From the NCBI GenBank assembly GCA_021018995.1, contig CM037588.1, positions 145,347,725-145,411,724 of the forward strand: a DNA stretch of 64,000 nt, written 5' to 3'. Source of the DNA: Chloranthus sessilifolius (lineage: Eukaryota; Streptophyta; Magnoliopsida; Chloranthales; Chloranthaceae). The notes below the pieces were generated by a model. It was not told the DNA's origin. It saw only the letters and a program-made list of their open reading frames with translations, and searched no databases. Shown piece after piece: positions 20,925-31,320 of this stretch (position 1 is the first letter of the stretch; the number at the start of each line of letters is the position of its first letter). Both the position numbers and the translations under genes were made by a program.

Positions 20925-22150
20925 CTATGAGTAGAACTTGTGGAGGTATCCAGCGTTGATGGGCTCAGGAAAGTGGTCTCCATCCATGGTGGCGAGGCGA
21001 ATGGCGTATCCTGGCAAAACCTCTCGGACGACGTAGGGTCCTTCCCAATTCGGCTTAAACTTCCCTCTTGGATCGGCGTGGAGAGACGGGAAAATTTTCT
21101 TCAGCACAGTGTCTCCTACCTTCAGATCCCGACTGCGGACACGCTTATTGTAAGCACGTGCAATTCTTCTCTGATAGATCTGGGTGTGGCACAAGGCTAG
21201 GAGTCTCTTCTCATCGATTAAATCCAACTGCTCAAAACGGGCTCTTTCCTTCTCAGCCTCGAGTAGATGGGATTCCAAAAGGATACGGAGTGACGGTACT
21301 TCGACCTCAATGGGTAGCACGGCCTCGGTTTCGTACACAAGGGAGAATGGCGTTGCCCCTGTAGCGGTACGGATAGACTTTCTATAGGCCCAAAGTGTGA
21401 AGGGTAACTGCTCACTCCAATCTCTGTAAGTGACTACCATCTTCTCTAGGATGCGGATTAGAGTTTTGTTGGTTGCTTCCAGAGCTCCATTCGTCTACGG
21501 CCTGTATGGGGATGATCGATGATGCTTGATCTGGAATTGCTCACACAAGGCTCGGATGAGCCTATTGGCAAAATTAGTGTCATTATCAGTGATGATATCT
21601 TTGGGTACGCCGAATCTACAAATGATGTTGTTCTTGATGAACTTCTCAACATGACTAGCCTTAATGCTCGTGTAGGAGGCTGCCTCTACCCACTTTGTAA
21701 AGTACTCTACCGCGACGAGGATGAACTGATGTCCGTTGGAAGCCTTAGGATTGATTTTGCCGATGACGTCGAGACCCCAGGTGGCGAACGGCCAAGGAGT
21801 GGCCATACTGTGTAGATCAATGGCCGGAGCGTGTACTAAACTGGAGTGTTCTTGGCACTTGTAGCACTTCTGCACGTGTTTGCAGCAATCGGTCTCCAAT
21901 GTGGTCCAAAAGTATACTGGCCTTAGAATTTTCTTAGCAAGCATGTGTCCACTGACGTGTGCCCCGCAGACTCCTTCATGATCTCACCCGCCTCTTTCCG
22001 AGTTAGGCATCGGAGCAGAATATTGTTGTGAAACCGTCTATACAGGAGATCGCCACAGATGACGTAGTTCGTTGCCAATCGCTGGATGGTGCGTCTGTCT
22101 ATCTTCGATGTTCCTTCTGGGGTAGTTCGGGTCTCGAGGAAATTCTTGAT
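20925..22150 (-). pseudogene. Tat element integrase
   Basis: Integrase inserts the element's cDNA into the genome. The zinc-binding part is visible near 21960-21840 (HVSGHMLAKKI, then CCKHVQKCYKCQEH). The catalytic core has D in WGLDVIGKI, D in DIITDNDTNFAN and E in GALEATNK, so the DDE triad is kept. The C-terminus has VRSRDLKVGDTVLKKI and KFKPNWEGPYVVREVLPGYA, ending at 20925. There is no chromodomain, as expected for the Tat lineage. At least three stops break the frame: TAG at 21492-21494 (YRP-stop-TNG), and others near 21940 and 22158. Otherwise the protein is well kept. Confidence 0.93.
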
Positions 22151-22159
22151 GTCCGAGAA

Positions 22160-24190
22160 CTAGGGTGGTTCATCATCTTCCTCTGTAGGTCCCTCGATTA
22201 GGTGACAGAAAGTCGGTTCGTTCCTCTGTTCTATCATGATCGGCTTCATCACAACTCCGTATGGAATCTCAACCATAGAGGCCAGGGTAGCCAGGGCGTC
22301 AGCAAACCGATTCCTTACTCGTGGTACATAGGAGAAGGTGACCTCTTCAAAGCAAACTATTAGATCCTCCAGATGTTCATGGTATGGGATCAGTTTCTCA
22401 TCCTTGGTCTTCCAATCTCCATTGGTCTGGCATATAATTAACTGTGAATCTCCAAAGACCCTGAGGTGAGTTATATTCAGATCAAGAGCCGCCTGTAAAC
22501 CAGCTTTACAGGCCTCATACTCAGCCATATTGTTGGTGCATGGGAAGTTTAATTTGATTGAGATGGGTACATGTGATCCTCTTGGCGAGATAAGAATGGC
22601 GAAAACTCCTTGGCCTTCAACATGCAATGCTCCATCAAAGTGCAATACCCAGGACTCCTTTGTTTCCTCAGTATCCTTGCCAGTCATGAACAGAATGTCC
22701 TCATCAGGGAATTCGGTCCTTAGAGGCTCATAGTCCGGCAGAGGGTTCTCAACAAGATGATCAGCTAGTGCCTGCCCCTTAATCGATTTCTGGGTGACAT
22801 AAGTAATATCAAATTCGGATAGGAGTAGTTGCCATCGCGCAGTTCGACTAGTGAGAGTAGGTTTCTCGAATAGGTACTTCAACAGATCCATCCGTGCTAG
22901 AAGTAGAACGGCTAGGGATAACAGGTAGTGTTGAAGTCTTTGAGTAGCCCAAACGAGTACCATGCATGCTTTTTCCAGATGAGAATAGTGCGTCTCATAG
23001 TCAGGGAACTTCTTGCTTAGGTAATAGATGGCCTGCTCTCTTCTTCCTGTCTCATCATACTGTCCTAACACACAGCCCATGGAAAACTCTGTCTTGGACA
23101 GGTACATTATCAGGGGTCTATCAGGTACAGGCAGTACCAATACCGGAGGATTTAGGAGGTAACCTTTAATCTTATCAAATGCAGCTTGGCGGTCATCATT
23201 CCACTCAACTGGTGAGTCCTTTCTTAGTAGCTTGAAGATTGGTGCACATATCGGAGTTAACTGCGCAATGAATCGGCTGATGTACTGGATTCTGCCTAAA
23301 ATGCCTCTGACCTCTTTCTCTGTAGATGGTGGTGGCATTTCCGTGATGGCCTTGATCTTGGTCGGATCGACCTCAATCCCTCTCTTGACGATAAAAGCCA
23401 ATGATTTTTCGGACATAGCGCTGAACAGCCAGGGTTCAATCGCAACATGCTTTCTCAACCTCTCGAACAGCTTCTGAAGATTTACCAAGTGGTTGTCCCT
23501 TTCTGGTGATTTGGTAATCATGTCGTCGACATACACTTCAATCTCTCGGTGCATCATGTCGTGGAATAGGGCCGTCATTGCTCTCTGGTAGGTTGCCCCA
23601 ACGTTCTTCAGCCCGAATGGCATTACCTTGTAATAGAAGGTACCCCAAGGGGTGGTGAACGCAGTCTTTTCTCGGTCGGCCTCTACCATCTTAATTTGAT
23701 TGTAGCCTGAGAATCCATCAATAAATGAGAACATTCCGTACTTTGCAGTGTTATCGACCAAGATATCAATGTGGTGTAATGAAAAGTCATCCTTAGGACT
23801 CGCCTTGTTGAGATTTCAGAAATCAATGCACATTTGAACCTTTCCATCCTTCTTCGGTACGGGGACGATATTGGCCAGCCACTGGGGGTACTTGGATACC
23901 ATGAGGAAACTCGCGCTGTACTGCTTAATGACCTCGTCCTTCACCTTCAACATCCATTCAGGTCGGAGACGTCTCAGCTTCTGTTTAACTGGCTTAACAT
24001 CGGGGTAGAGTGGCAATTCATGCTCAACCAGATCGGCATCCAAACCAGGCATGTCTTCATACGACCATGCGAAGACGTCCTGGTATGACCGAAGGAAGTC
24101 TATCATACCCTTCCTCTCCGCAGGGGACAGCGATGTTCCGATTTTGGTGATTCTAGGGGCCTCTCTGGTGCCCAAATTAACCTCCTCCAT
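22160..24190 (-). pseudogene. Tat element reverse transcriptase, RNase H and second RNase H
   Basis: RT starts before 24190 (SPAERKGMIDFLRSYQDVFA; PVPKKDGKVQMCIDF) and continues after a stop at 23817-23819 in a 533-residue frame. Motifs: FSFIDGFSGYNQIKM, MPFGLKNVGATYQRAM and the catalytic box EVYVDDM, all intact. The connection/RNase H follows. The last 170 residues form a second, archaeal-type RNase H (LHFDGALHVEGQGVFAIL, NMAEYEACKAGLQAA, FADALATLASM), a hallmark of Tat elements. A TAG at 22160 ends it before integrase. Only two stops in about 675 codons make this the best-preserved polymerase in the window. Confidence 0.95.
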
Positions 24191-24513
24191 CTCTTCGACG
24201 ATTGGGGTAGGGCCATGCTCAAAATTGGTAAATTATTTGATGAGCTCATTGGGGAGCTCATCGGTTTGACCTTCCTCGTCCAGACTCGTGACTCATACCT
24301 CTTCTTGTATTTTTATAGGAAAGGGGTCGACTTCACGTGGGACGGGTATCACGACATCAATTTTAATTTTATTGGGAATTTTAAAGGACAATATTTTTGG
24401 AATTGGTATTTTTTCTATTTTTATGGCTTTTTACATTTTTTTGGAGGTCAGCCCCTGGCGAGGTGGATCTCTATATATACAGGGTAGAGTTGTCCAGAGG
24501 CTAACCTCACTTT
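24191..24513 (-). other. Putative intron between protease and RT of the Tat element
   Basis: No open frame spans this AT-rich stretch, which contains several stops in each minus frame, while coding resumes on both sides. Ogre elements are known to have a spliced intron at this place. On the minus strand a possible donor is CTGTAAAAAGTGAGG near 24520-24505. The acceptor would lie before FEHGPTPIVEEMEEVN, that is above about 24230. Exact borders cannot be fixed here. Confidence 0.55.
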
Positions 24514-25945
24514 TTACAGGTTGTTTTTTTTTGGAGGGTCGGTGCCGTTTTCACGGTATTTGGTGGCTCCCAGGAGTTGGGGCAAGGATGCCCAGTTACT
24601 CACCTGTGAGGCTTGGCCTTTACCTCTTTGGTTGGAAGCGGCATCGGTGGGCAATTGCAGTTCCTCCCTCAGCATATTTATAGAGGGATCCTCTGAGATC
24701 CTGTCCTCCATGGTTAGGATGGGCCCAAAGTGGCTGGTACTGGAGTGATGGGTGGACCGGGGGACTTCTTCCTCAAATAAGGAAAGGGCGGCTAAGTCCA
24801 TATCGAAGTCTGGGAGAATGATGTAGGGATTGGTGGGGTGGATTGGAGTAGGCTTATGTGGGGTTACCCTCGTCTCCCCATTCAGATCAATTTTCACTAC
24901 CCCGACGCTCACAAAGGTTTCGCGGATGTGGGGTCGGGCTAGAGGCTCTTCTTCCAGGTCGATTCCCCTGGCCCTGGCGACTGCTGCGGCCCTTATCTTC
25001 TCTTTGGCCTCTCTGACTTCTTCATCGAGCCTGTAGCCTAGGCCAAATTTGGTTTACTGCCCCTTGGCCTTGACGGGGTCTCTTCTTCCTTGAAGGTGCG
25101 GACCCAGCCCCTTTCCTTTCTGGTGGCCCCATTTGTGGAGCATGAACATAGCTGCATCCATTCCTCCTCTAGTTTTGTTAGGAGTTTTTTCAGTTAGCCC
25201 GAGTGTAACGGCTGAGAAGTCATACTCGAATCGGTGGAGATCGGCGTCATCTGCTGTGTGCAGTATGTTTAGCACTTTCGAATTTTCAATATGCAGAGTG
25301 CTTCTTTCCCTGTCTTCTCTGCTCTCACCCAAGATGGTGGCGATCTTTTCCTCTGAAATAAATCGGAGCTTTTGGTGTAGAGTCGATGGTATTGCTCCGA
25401 GCTTATGTATCCATGGCCGACCCAACAGCAGGTTGAACGTAGAGTTGATGTCCATCACCTGAAAGGGGGTGGTGAAGGTTTGTTGCCCGAGGATCAGGTC
25501 GAGGTCTACTTCTCTTATGATTTCTCTTCTGGTGTTGTCGAATCCCCTGGCGCTTGATATGGATGGCCGGAAGGTGTTAGAGTTCGCACCAATTTTGATT
25601 GCCGTCCAGTGCCGACCCGTTGTCTATTAAGACCAACGGCACCACCAGGTTTCCTACTTCCACTGTTATATTCAGGGGCTTAGAGTGGTCATTCCCCTCG
25701 ATCGGTAGGTCTGCATCAGTGAATGAGATGGCATTTGGGGCCAACACTTGCCCTATTATTTCTCCTACTTCATCTAGAGTTATGTGGGTGGAGACGTGTG
25801 CGTCCTTGAGTGCTCCCATTAAGGCTTGGAAGTGGAGTGAGGATGTGATTAATAAATCCCATACAGTAATATGTGCGAGTGTTCTCTTGAGCTGTGTCTC
25901 CAGTATGCGTTCTCTGGCCAATTTTTCAAAGGGATTCCTTGCGGC
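24514..25945 (-). pseudogene. Tat element protease with G-patch-like tail
   Basis: The aspartic protease that matures the polyprotein is seen in VGNLVVPLVLIDNGSALD near 25640-25600; DNGSA is the active-site form of this lineage. After a frame break at 25577-25620 it continues with FNLLLGRPWIHKLGAIPSTL (25430). A glycine-rich G-patch-like segment, FMLHKWGHQKGKGLGPHLQG near 25145-25085, follows, then a linker to 24514. Such a G-patch-like piece in this position is known in Tat-type pol. The frame is broken at least three times (25577, 25054 and near 25940). Confidence 0.82.
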
Positions 25946-26185
25946 CTATTCTTTCTTCTTCTCTTCTCCTCTGGCGGCCCCTGATGCTTCCGGCTGTATG
26001 GAAATCCGGCCTGACCTGGTAATAAATTCTATAGCCTCCTCTTGGTTGCAACCAGCATTTATGTCCGTTTGTTCATAGCTTAACGGCACCTGATGCGGGT
26101 CATAGGCAGGTTTCGGGATGAGGAAAGGAGTGTATGGTGATTTTGGGGAGGATTGGGTTGGACACGCCAGTTTCTCGGGTCCCAC

Positions 26186-29100
26186 CAGGTTGACTCCAAT
26201 AGGGGGCGGAATGGTAGTGGCTAGAATTGGCGAGGTTGGATTTGTGGGTGCAGAGGGGGCTTGTACAGGTATTACCTGGGCTTGATAAGACCAGTAGTGA
26301 TTGGGAGCGGGTGATAAGGGGATTGGGTGAGGGGTTGCTTGCTTGGGTGGCGGTGGAGTTGGATTGGGGCCAAAATAACGAAGGGATGGCGAGAGTGTGA
26401 CTGGGATGGAGGGATGGGGAGACGTCTGAGGTGTAGGTGGAGCGGGGTGATAGGGATATAAAGGGTTTGTATAGGGGGTGGCATGGTGGGGTGATGATGG
26501 GTTTGCGGATGAAATGGGGTAGATTGGGGATGACGGAGTTGTGCATGGAGAGGGGTGATTTGGGGATGGCGGAGTAGTGTATTGGGTGGAGATATTTGGG
26601 AGTGTGTATGGGGTAAGATAATATGGGGATGGTGGAGTTATGTATGGTATGGGGTGATTCGGGTATGACGGGGAGGTGTATGGGGTAAATTAGGCGTGGG
26701 GTGGATACGTGTATGACTGCGGCGGGGCTGTGCCCGTTTGGATTTGATAGGTGGGAGCGGGAGTAGAAAAATATTGCCCTAAATCTAAGGGCTCCTCTTG
26801 GTATGCCGGCACGGGGAAATAATCAGCCAAATACAACGGCTCGATAACCCCAACTAATGGTTCTCCTTCATTCATCCTGGGGAATGAAAACTCCTCCTGA
26901 TTACTGGTATAATCTGAGGGATCAAACTCTTCTTCCTCCTTCTCTATCCAATGGATGTTAGGCCTGGGGCCTCCTGGGTGCGGTGGCAGAGGGGCTTGAT
27001 GGATGTTCTGATTCTGCCCTTGAGAAAGCGGCAGGGGAATAATTTTTCCTGCCTCTATTAAATCTTGGATCGCGTGCTTCAGGGGGAAGCACCGGTCCGT
27101 AGGGTGACCCGATCCCTGGTGGAAATTGTAATGCAGATTCAGGTCATAGTTTCTTGGGATGGGATGGGGTGGTGGGTAAGGCTGGAGTAGATTGACTAGA
27201 CCTTTCTGTAGCAATATTGGCAGTAAGACACTTAAGGATTACCCCAATGGTGTGAACACTTGTTCAAATCGTGCTTTCATCTGCTCCTGGGTAAACGGGG
27301 CTCTTGGTCCGTTGTTTGGCCTTAGTGCTTGCTCGAAACGGGCTAGGGGTGGTTGTGTGACTTAGAGCTGTATCAGGGGGGCATTGGTATTGGCCTGGGG
27401 GTAAACAATGTTCTGTACCTCTGTCCCTAGTCTTCTTTCAATTCTTGGTTCGACAGCTTTTCGAACCCCGGTGGCCCCGCTGGCCATGTTTCTCCCTATC
27501 TTGCCTTCTCTAATGGCATCTTCGCAAAGGTTGGCATTTCTGACCAAATCAGCAAAACTAGACTGCTGCTGATATACTAAAAAATCTGCGATGACCGGGA
27601 GGGCTCTCTTGGTTATCAATTCAATCTGTTCATTATCGAGAATCCGGTGAGTTACCTGAGCGGCCAATGCCCTCCACCTTCCCAAGTAAGCACTGAAAGT
27701 TTCATCATGTCTTTGCTTTAAACGGGCTAAATTTGACTTCCTTGGCTCTATGTCCATGTTATAAACATATTGTTCTTGAAATAAGCGTATCAGATCTTTC
27801 CAATTTTTTATCATGGATAGTTCTAGGGATGTGAACCATCTCAGAGCTGGGCCCATTAGACTCTTTTGAAACACTTTGATGAGGAATTGTTCATCTCCGC
27901 TATACTGGCACATATCCTCACAGTAAGATTTTAAGTGGGCGATGGGGTTGCCAGTGCCATTATATTTATCAAACGATGGCATCTTGAATTTCTGTGGCAA
28001 GGAGACATCAGAGAATAGACATAAGTCTGAAAAGTTTGTTGAATGCAGTTCTGCTCCTCCCATCTTCATCAGCTACTTCTATATTCTGTCTATTTGTTCT
28101 TTCAACTGTTCTGATTCTTTTGAGGCTGTAGCGGGGACTGCTTTCCCCTGATTTTGTTCGACCCTAGGTGTGATGATGGTGGGCCCAGGAGGGTTGAAGT
28201 TGGCAACTCCTCCACTGTTGCGGATCTCATCCTCCTCGTACTGTTGGTCATGGTATTGGTGAGAGGCGAGTTTTGCTATTTAGATTTGGGGGGTGATGGG
28301 TTAGATGACCTGGTGGGGCCATATGGTTTGTAGGGAATGAGAAGGGATAAATGGATGAGCGGTTTTTGGATAAATGATGTGCTGAGTTGGGTGCACATTC
28401 TGGGGGTGATGGGGGTGTGGTTGATGTGGCGGGATGTTGTGGGTTTGGGGAACGGGATGGATTGGATTTTCTGTTGGAGGCGGGATGGGGGCGTAAGGGG
28501 TATAGGTGAATGAAGGGTACTGGTGGGGGGGTATGGGGTTAGTGAATGGGCCTTGATGAGCGTGGGTGGGTATGGGGTTAGTGAATGGGCCTTGGGTTTA
28601 AGGGATTTGGGCTTGATGGTTTGGGAAGGCTTGGGTTGATGGGCCTTGGGCCTGGGTGTGGGGGTTAGTGTGACTTTGGGTTAATGGGCCTTGTTGGGTT
28701 TGGGCTAATTGGCCATGAGGGGGTTGGGTTTGGGTCCATGGGCCCTGGGCTTGGGTTTGATAGGTTTGTGTCCAAGGGCCCTGGGGGGCTTGGAACTGGG
28801 CCTGGGTCTGATGGGCTTGGGCTTGGGCCCATGGGTTTTGAGGGTTTTGGGCCTGGGTCTGATGGGCTTGGGTCCATGGGCTTTGAGGATTTCGGACCTG
28901 GGCCTGGGTCTAATGGGCTTGGGCTTGGGCCCATGGCTCTAGAGGTGTTTGGGCTTGAGCCCATGGATTTGTGTGGGTTTGGGCCTGGAATTGAGGTGGG
29001 GGATTTTGGGAGGTATGGACGATGGGTGGTTGGGCATGGTTAGGAGGGAATGGGGTATGGAGGTTTTGGAGATTTGGATGCGGGGTTTGAGATGTAGGGT

Positions 29101-29820
29101 TCCGAGAAGCAGCCCAGTGACATCGTTCTCATGTCCTCCATTGAGGGCATGGATTCGGTGTGAGATTGGGGGTGATGGCTCACTTAAGGATGGAGGGGGA
29201 GAAATTGGGCATGACCCGGTGTATGGGGGTATGGGTGATTGTGCTTGGGGGTATGGATGTATGGCTATGGAAGGTGGGTTATTGGTCATACCGGGAAAAG
29301 TTGGGCATGACCTGGCAAATGGGGGTATGTTGGGATGTGGATGGGCCATGTGAGGGGAATGGTATGTGAGATGGGGTAGAGGGGATGGGATGTAGGGTCA
29401 TGGATGATGAGATGGATGGATGGGAAGTAGGGGGGATGGGGCTCTATGGGGTCTCTGGGAGTATGGGGGTGCGGTAAGGGTGTATGGATGGGAGACGGGG
29501 ATGTATGGGTCGGTTGGGAAATGAGGGGTTTCAGTAGGGGATGAAAAGGGGGTATGTTGGGAGAATGTGAGGGAGGGGGGTGGGGTGGATGTGAACACGG
29601 GCGCCCCAAATGGACCCGTTATATCGAACCTGGTTTGGGTGAAGGTGTCGGAGATCGGGTCTTCTCTGATATGAGAATGGGATGGGGATGACGGCGGGGA
29701 TGTATCGGCTCTTGACATGATCCGCTGACGAGTGTTGTATCGATGTCTCGGATAAGGGCCGAATACCTTCCTGGTTCTCCTTCTACGGGCCGGGTTTGAG
29801 GTTGTCGTAGTGACAGTCAC
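26186..29820 (-). pseudogene. Tat element gag with long Pro/Gln-rich arms
   Basis: The structural Gag domain is at 28069-27362 (PSFDKYNGTGNPIAHLKSYC, GPALRWFTSLELSMIKNWKD, RLFQEQYVYNMDIEPRKSNL). C-terminal to it, 27214-26690 has an atypical knuckle, HYNFHQGSGHPTDRCFPLKH, where the first cysteine of the usual pattern is missing. A proline-rich linker leads to protease. The N-terminal arm (29820 to about 28130) is rich in Pro, Gln and Ser, with repeats such as PWTQAHQTQAQNPQNPW between 29000 and 28650. The first frame from 29820 uses a non-ATG codon, so the true start may be MSRADT near 29718. Several stops and frame changes interrupt it. Confidence 0.8.
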
Positions 29821-29826
29821 ACCAAA

Positions 29827-29864
<38 letters not shown>

Positions 29865-31300
29865 ATTGCTTTTCTTTGTGTTTTTTTCTGGTTTTTGGAA
29901 AATGATTTTTTTTGGTTTTTGAAGATGATTTTTTTTGTTTGTTGTTTTTTGTTTTTTTTTTTTTGAAGGTGGATTTTTTTGAAGATGAGGATTTTTTTTC
30001 TCTTTCTTTTTTCAAATGGAAATTAACTCCCCTCTACCTAGATGGATGATGACCTAGTGCCCAGGGTCAATTCCCGTCTCGGGTGGTTTATGTACCTTTA
30101 GTAGGTCCCACGGCGGGATCCGACACACTTCGGAAGAAGCGAAAGAGAACCCTTTCGTTCTATTGAAGGCGAGGGAAGCCACGCAAATGACCCGATCCCC
30201 CAGAGCAAATCAATGAGAAGTCGCCTTCTTTTGATTGGGCGGGGGCATGTTGGGTGTTAGAGGATGTGGGAGGCTACTGCGGGCACTAATACCGCTAATC
30301 GGGGACTTGGGGTGGTGGATTGTGACCAAGATACTTGGGCGTATGTTTTATACAGACCAAAAAAAGGCAGATTTGGTAGGAGTATATATTATATCACCGC
30401 TTAAATCTGGAGTTTTGGTAGGCATATATATTATATCCGAGTAAATTTAGGGATTTTTCTTTGGGCGATATATTATATACTGCAAAATGATTCTCAATGA
30501 AGTTTTGACAGTGAACAGCAAGCTCGAATGTGGGTCTTTGAACTGGTTTCTGGGGAGGGATGCTCCCGGGGACTGCTTGTATGTTATCGGGTCCCTCCTT
30601 TCCGTTTCCTAGGGATACATGACTGAATTTTGGGTTGTCTTCGCTCTCACCAATGCGAGTTTTACGGCTTTATCGGAATTGGCAACCCAACCGATATACC
30701 TCCGGAGCAAGCGCCTTCTCAGGTACTGAAAGGGGTGGTTCTTTTCAGGATCATCACCACTAGGGCTGCCGCCTTACTGGGAATCGGGTAAATTATATTT
30801 GTGCCTAAACCCCCCGAAAACTACCCCAAAATGCAAAAATAAATTCAATTATGTCCCCACACTATTGGTTCACTTTTAATTACAAATTTTTATAGGGGAG
30901 TGAAATTAAGTCTAAAATCGGGTCGGGGATGACAAGCCCGTGCCGCCTCAACGGGCCGGTGTTCAATGGTGAGATATGATGACTGAAATGAAAAGCGCAC
31001 ATAGGCCCGCCAAACAGCTGAGGCTCGTAAATGACTGAAATTTAAATGACGTAAAAGTAAATGCGAGCGGGCCCACCAAACGGCTAAGGTGGCTTAAATG
31101 ACAAGAATCGAAAAAACAGAAATTTAAAGGCGCACGTAGGCCCGCTAATCGGCTAAGGCACTTAAAGGACTGAATCGTAGGGGTGAATACGTTAGTAAAA
31201 ATAACAAAAATATAGAAAAAATAACAGAAAATAAGAAAAAAAATAATAGTTAGTAACAAAAAAAAGAAAGGCCAACAAGAGGGGAAGCGCTAGGGTGATC
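29821..31300. other. Leader between primer site and gag of the Tat element
   Basis: A TA microsatellite (29828-29849) and a long T-rich tract (29850-30010; purine on the gag strand) lie next to gag. Four more degenerate dyads occur at 30337-30358, 30379-30398, 30421-30438 and 30463-30483, of the same type as in the LTRs. 30770-31260 has repeats of GGCCCGCCAAACGGCTAAGG-like phrases (near 31003, 31070, 31140). No gene is recognised. Confidence 0.6.
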
Positions 31301-31318
31301 TCCCCAGCAGAGTCGCTA
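31301..31318 (-). other. Primer binding site of the Tat element, tRNA-Arg type
   Basis: The minus strand reads TAGCGACTCTGCTGGGGA two bases inside the 5' LTR. It pairs with the 3' end of plant tRNA-Arg(ACG), whose complement is TGGCGACTCCGCTGGGGA, with two mismatches. tRNA-Arg priming is typical of Ogre/Tat elements. The tRNA sequence is from memory and should be aligned. Confidence 0.85.
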
Positions 31319-31320
31319 TT

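Noticed and set aside
21068..23477. Plus-strand ORFs of up to 98 codons across 21-23.5 kb
   Set aside because: They are shadows of the well-conserved minus-strand integrase and RT frames.
25599..26078. 159-codon plus-strand ORF
   Set aside because: It is opposite the protease frame and has no recognised motif.
28684..29353. Gly/Leu/Met-rich ORFs on the plus strand
   Set aside because: They are opposite-strand shadows of the Gln/Pro-rich Gag arm.
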